From NCBI RefSeq assembly GCF_029625215.1, contig NZ_CP121197.1:2976001-3040000 (forward strand): a stretch of DNA of 64,000 nucleotides. Direction: 5' to 3'. Positions 61,430-64,000 of the stretch are shown in pieces; the stretch's first letter is position 1, and each line of letters opens with the position of its first letter. The notes beneath the pieces are model-generated. The model was given only the letters and a program-made list of their open reading frames with translations. It did not search any database and was not told where the DNA came from. Position numbers and translations under genes: made by a program. This DNA comes from Aurantibacillus circumpalustris. Its GTDB lineage: Bacteria > Bacteroidota > Bacteroidia > B-17B0 > Aurantibacillaceae.

Positions 61430-62941
61430 TTGAATTGGTTTACACTTCATAAGAATTTAAAATCCGCAGTACTTCTTATTTTTGCGGTTTATTTAAGTGG
61501 AAATTTATCCGCTCAAGTAGATGCTTATTATAGTTCTGGCGTATTTAATACACCTAAAAATGAGCCATTTATAGAGACTTACCTCACCATTGTTGGTAAA
61601 TCTTTAACAGCAAAAAGAATAGAAGATAAGCTTCAAAATTCGATTAACGTCGAGCTTAAAATATTTAAAGATTCGGTTTTAGTGAAAGTAAATAAGTACA
61701 ATCTACTAGGACCAATTTTTCCGTCATCTCAACTAGCACCTTCTTTCATTGATAATCAGCGCTACTCACTTCCAAACGGTAATTATATTATTGAGATCAG
61801 TTTGCAAGATAACTACGAACCAGCTCGAAAACCTTTACTTATAAAAGCGCCTTTAAAAATCGATTTCAATGCTGTAGACCTTCAGTCTTCATCCATTCAA
61901 GCTCTGGAAAGTTTTAAAAAAAGTGAGAACGAAAGTGCTATCACTAAATCTGGGTATGATCTGGTTCCCTACACGGCGAACTATTACCCAGAGAACAATA
62001 AACAACTTGCTTTTTATTTTGAAGCATACAACACCGATAAAGTACTTGGTGTGAATAAGTCTTTTATTTTTTCTTATTATCTCGAGATAAATGCAGATCG
62101 TACCATACTAAATAATTATGGTGCTTTCAAAAAACAAACGACCGCAGCCGTTAATCCGCTGCTTGCTAAATTAGACATAAGTAAGTTAGCTAGTGGCAAT
62201 TACAATCTTGTTATTCAAGTAAAAGATGAAGATAACAAATTGCATTTAGAGAAAAAATACTTTTTTCAAAGATTAAATACAACAGCCGATAAAATTGAAA
62301 GGCAACGTTATAACAATGAACAAAGCATTGCCGAGTATGTGGGACAATGTAATAATCTTGATACGCTTAAAATGTTTGTGGAGTGTTTGTGGCCAATTGC
62401 AAACAGTTATGATAAGGAACGTATAATCAATCAGTCTCTTGGAAAAGATGGTCAAATAATGAAGAACTTTGTTGTTGATTTTTGGGAACGAAGGGCTGCT
62501 GATACAGCCAATCCTATAAAGCTGTGGGCTGCCTATTATAAAGAGGTTCAACAGACCCTGATTCTTTTTAAGTGTGGTAAGCAGAAAGGATACTACTCTG
62601 ACCGCGGACGTGTTTATCTTCAGTATGGCGCTCCAAGTCAACGCAGTCAGCAAAACATCGAAAACAATACCTTTCCATACGAGATTTGGCAGTATTACAG
62701 AACGTCAGATGCTGTAAATGGGCAGTTTTTTAGTAACAAAAAATTTGTATTCGTAAATAATATGTTGGGTGACGATTGTTTTAAGTTAATTCACAGCGAC
62801 ATGCGAGGTGAAATAAATAATCCAAGATGGCAATTTGAAGTCACCCGAAGGAATAACAATGGTTTGGGAGATCTTGATAACACAACTCCTGCGGGAACGG
62901 AGTATAACCAATTTAATGAAATTTATAGTAACCCGAGATAG
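61430..62941 (+). CDS. GWxTD domain secreted protein
   Basis: This 503-residue protein starts at a TTG (61430) that opens a signal peptide ending at NLSAQ; no in-frame ATG precedes the mature part. The C-terminal domain (about 285-475) matches the GWxTD family of Bacteroidota and related phyla, with YYSDRGRVYLQYGAPSQR and PYEIWQYYRT. The namesake motif itself is not clearly visible here. The function of the family is unknown. A glycosyltransferase gene follows 5 bp later, so they are probably co-transcribed. Confidence 0.85.
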   Translation: MNWFTLHKNLKSAVLLIFAVYLSGNLSAQVDAYYSSGVFNTPKNEPFIETYLTIVGKSLTAKRIEDKLQNSINVELKIFKDSVLVKVNKYNLLGPIFPSSQLAPSFIDNQRYSLPNGNYIIEISLQDNYEPARKPLLIKAPLKIDFNAVDLQSSSIQALESFKKSENESAITKSGYDLVPYTANYYPENNKQLAFYFEAYNTDKVLGVNKSFIFSYYLEINADRTILNNYGAFKKQTTAAVNPLLAKLDISKLASGNYNLVIQVKDEDNKLHLEKKYFFQRLNTTADKIERQRYNNEQSIAEYVGQCNNLDTLKMFVECLWPIANSYDKERIINQSLGKDGQIMKNFVVDFWERRAADTANPIKLWAAYYKEVQQTLILFKCGKQKGYYSDRGRVYLQYGAPSQRSQQNIENNTFPYEIWQYYRTSDAVNGQFFSNKKFVFVNNMLGDDCFKLIHSDMRGEINNPRWQFEVTRRNNNGLGDLDNTTPAGTEYNQFNEIYSNPR

Positions 62942-62946
62942 AAAAC

Positions 62947-64000
62947 ATGAGTGAGTCGAATGTTGCGGTGGTTATTTTAAATTTTAATGGTAAATCTTTT
63001 CTAGAAAAATTCCTTCCTGGAATTATTAAAAACTCATCACCACATAAAATAGTTGTAGCCGATAATGGTAGTACCGACGACTCCCTTAACTATTTAGAAT
63101 CTCATTTTCCTCAAGTTTCTATTATCAAAAATGGAGGAAACTATGGGTATGCGAAAGGTTATAATTTAGCACTCCAAAAAGTAGAAGCCGATTATTTTGT
63201 ACTCTTAAATAGCGATGTGGAAGTAACTCCAAATTGGATTGAACCCATTATTTTGTTAATGGATGTGGATAAACAAATTGCGGCCTGCCAACCCAAACTA
63301 ATCGACTATGCTAAGAGAAACCTCTTTGAATATGCAGGCGCTTCTGGTGGTTTTATTGATAAATACGGTTATCCATTTTGTAGAGGCCGCATTTTTAATA
63401 CACTCGAAGAAGATAATGGTCAGCATAATGTTGCACGTGAAGTTTTTTGGGCTAGCGGAGCTTGTTTATTTATTCGGGCAGATGCTTTTAGAAGAGTGGG
63501 GGGATTTGATGATGATTATTTTGCGCACATGGAAGAAATAGATTTGTGTTGGCGGTTAAAAAATCTTGGTTATAAAATATATGTAGAACCGGCTTCCGTT
63601 ATCTACCATATTGGAGGCGGAACTTTGAACAAGCTTTCGAAACGTAAAACCTTTCTTAATTTTAGAAATAATTTGGTTACGTATACTAAAAATAGTCATT
63701 CGAGTTTTTTATTTTGGAGGATCTTACTTCGATTTATTTTAGACGGTGTTGCTGCCTTTAAATTTTTATTCGATGGACAACCAAAACATTTTTTTGCTGT
63801 ATTAAAAGCGCACGGCAATTATTATCTCTGGCTTCCGCGAACGCTTGCAAAACGCAGGTTAATGAAAAGAATGACAGGGTTTAATTACACAGAAACGGAA
63901 ATTTATCAGTCTAGTATTGTCTCTGAACACTTCCTAAAACATAAAAATAAATTCAGTGATCTGCAGGAATCTTTTTTTAAAACTAAGTCTATCAGCAGAT
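62947..64000 (+). CDS. Family 2 glycosyltransferase (cut by window end)
   Basis: This frame starts at ATG 62947 and is open to the end of the window (351 codons), so the C terminus is missing. The GT-A domain shows VVILNFNGKSFLEKFL, the nucleotide-binding VADNGSTDDS, the metal-binding LLNSDVEV and the acceptor-site EEIDLCWRL. A hydrophobic segment near 257-275 follows. It resembles rhamnosyl- or dTDP-sugar transferases of polysaccharide synthesis. It lies 5 bp after the GWxTD gene. Confidence 0.93.
   Translation, partial: MSESNVAVVILNFNGKSFLEKFLPGIIKNSSPHKIVVADNGSTDDSLNYLESHFPQVSIIKNGGNYGYAKGYNLALQKVEADYFVLLNSDVEVTPNWIEPIILLMDVDKQIAACQPKLIDYAKRNLFEYAGASGGFIDKYGYPFCRGRIFNTLEEDNGQHNVAREVFWASGACLFIRADAFRRVGGFDDDYFAHMEEIDLCWRLKNLGYKIYVEPASVIYHIGGGTLNKLSKRKTFLNFRNNLVTYTKNSHSSFLFWRILLRFILDGVAAFKFLFDGQPKHFFAVLKAHGNYYLWLPRTLAKRRLMKRMTGFNYTETEIYQSSIVSEHFLKHKNKFSDLQESFFKTKSISR

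Overview
The window comes from a member of the Bacteroidota, most likely a free-living aquatic or environmental Flavobacteriales/Sphingobacteriales-type bacterium. The evidence is an AT-rich sequence, type IX secretion (T9SS) cargo with both type A and type B C-terminal sorting domains, SprF/PorP-, PorE- and PorQ-like proteins, GWxTD and LytS/LytTR families, few visible Shine-Dalgarno sequences and scattered TAnnTTTG -7 boxes. There is no rRNA gene here, so the family cannot be fixed.

Region 1 (0.1-12.4 kb, + strand) is a compact T9SS surface operon. It holds two paralogous type B adhesins, each followed by an SprF/PorP-like outer-membrane protein, then a PorE-like TPR/propeller/OmpA protein and an acylphosphatase. 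Region 2 (12.6-26.9 kb) holds a type A beta-helix protein on the minus strand, a SurA-like chaperone, a LytS/LytTR two-component pair, PorQ, an SprB-repeat type B protein, an M1 aminopeptidase lipoprotein and another type A protein. Together, regions 1 and 2 make an envelope and secretion neighbourhood.

Region 3 (26.9-42.7 kb) is mostly housekeeping and small metabolic genes: cytochrome c lipoprotein, carB, an RRM protein, ridA, an orphan paaZ, apaG, a membrane/spermidine-synthase fusion, ygiD, an FMN reductase, VOC and DUF1304 proteins, a TMEM175-like channel and efp. Two families of intergenic hairpin repeats lie here, at 38.9 and 41.2 kb.

Region 4 (42.8-60.7 kb) is entirely on the minus strand and is a signalling island. 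It contains a PAS-PAS histidine kinase and receiver, small accessory genes, a four-gene operon (small conserved protein, multi-TM protein, HisKA_3-type kinase, LuxR-type regulator), and a CheR-CheB-hybrid kinase cluster with three further receiver or receiver-kinase proteins. A compound palindrome of about 36 bp, built from two TGTCGG-N4-CCGACA units, recurs in intergenic gaps of this region only. I found clear or near-clear copies upstream of six transcription units. Two copies belong to matching composite repeats that bracket the CheR-CheB-kinase cluster. This looks like a local regulon and is the most interesting signal in the window.

Region 5 (59.2-64 kb) has an intact tRNA-Ser(UGA) preceded by several decayed copies of its 3' end and terminator, one of which lies across a two-gene segment. 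A GWxTD protein and a glycosyltransferase cut by the window edge follow. No transposase, integrase, phage gene or CRISPR array was seen.
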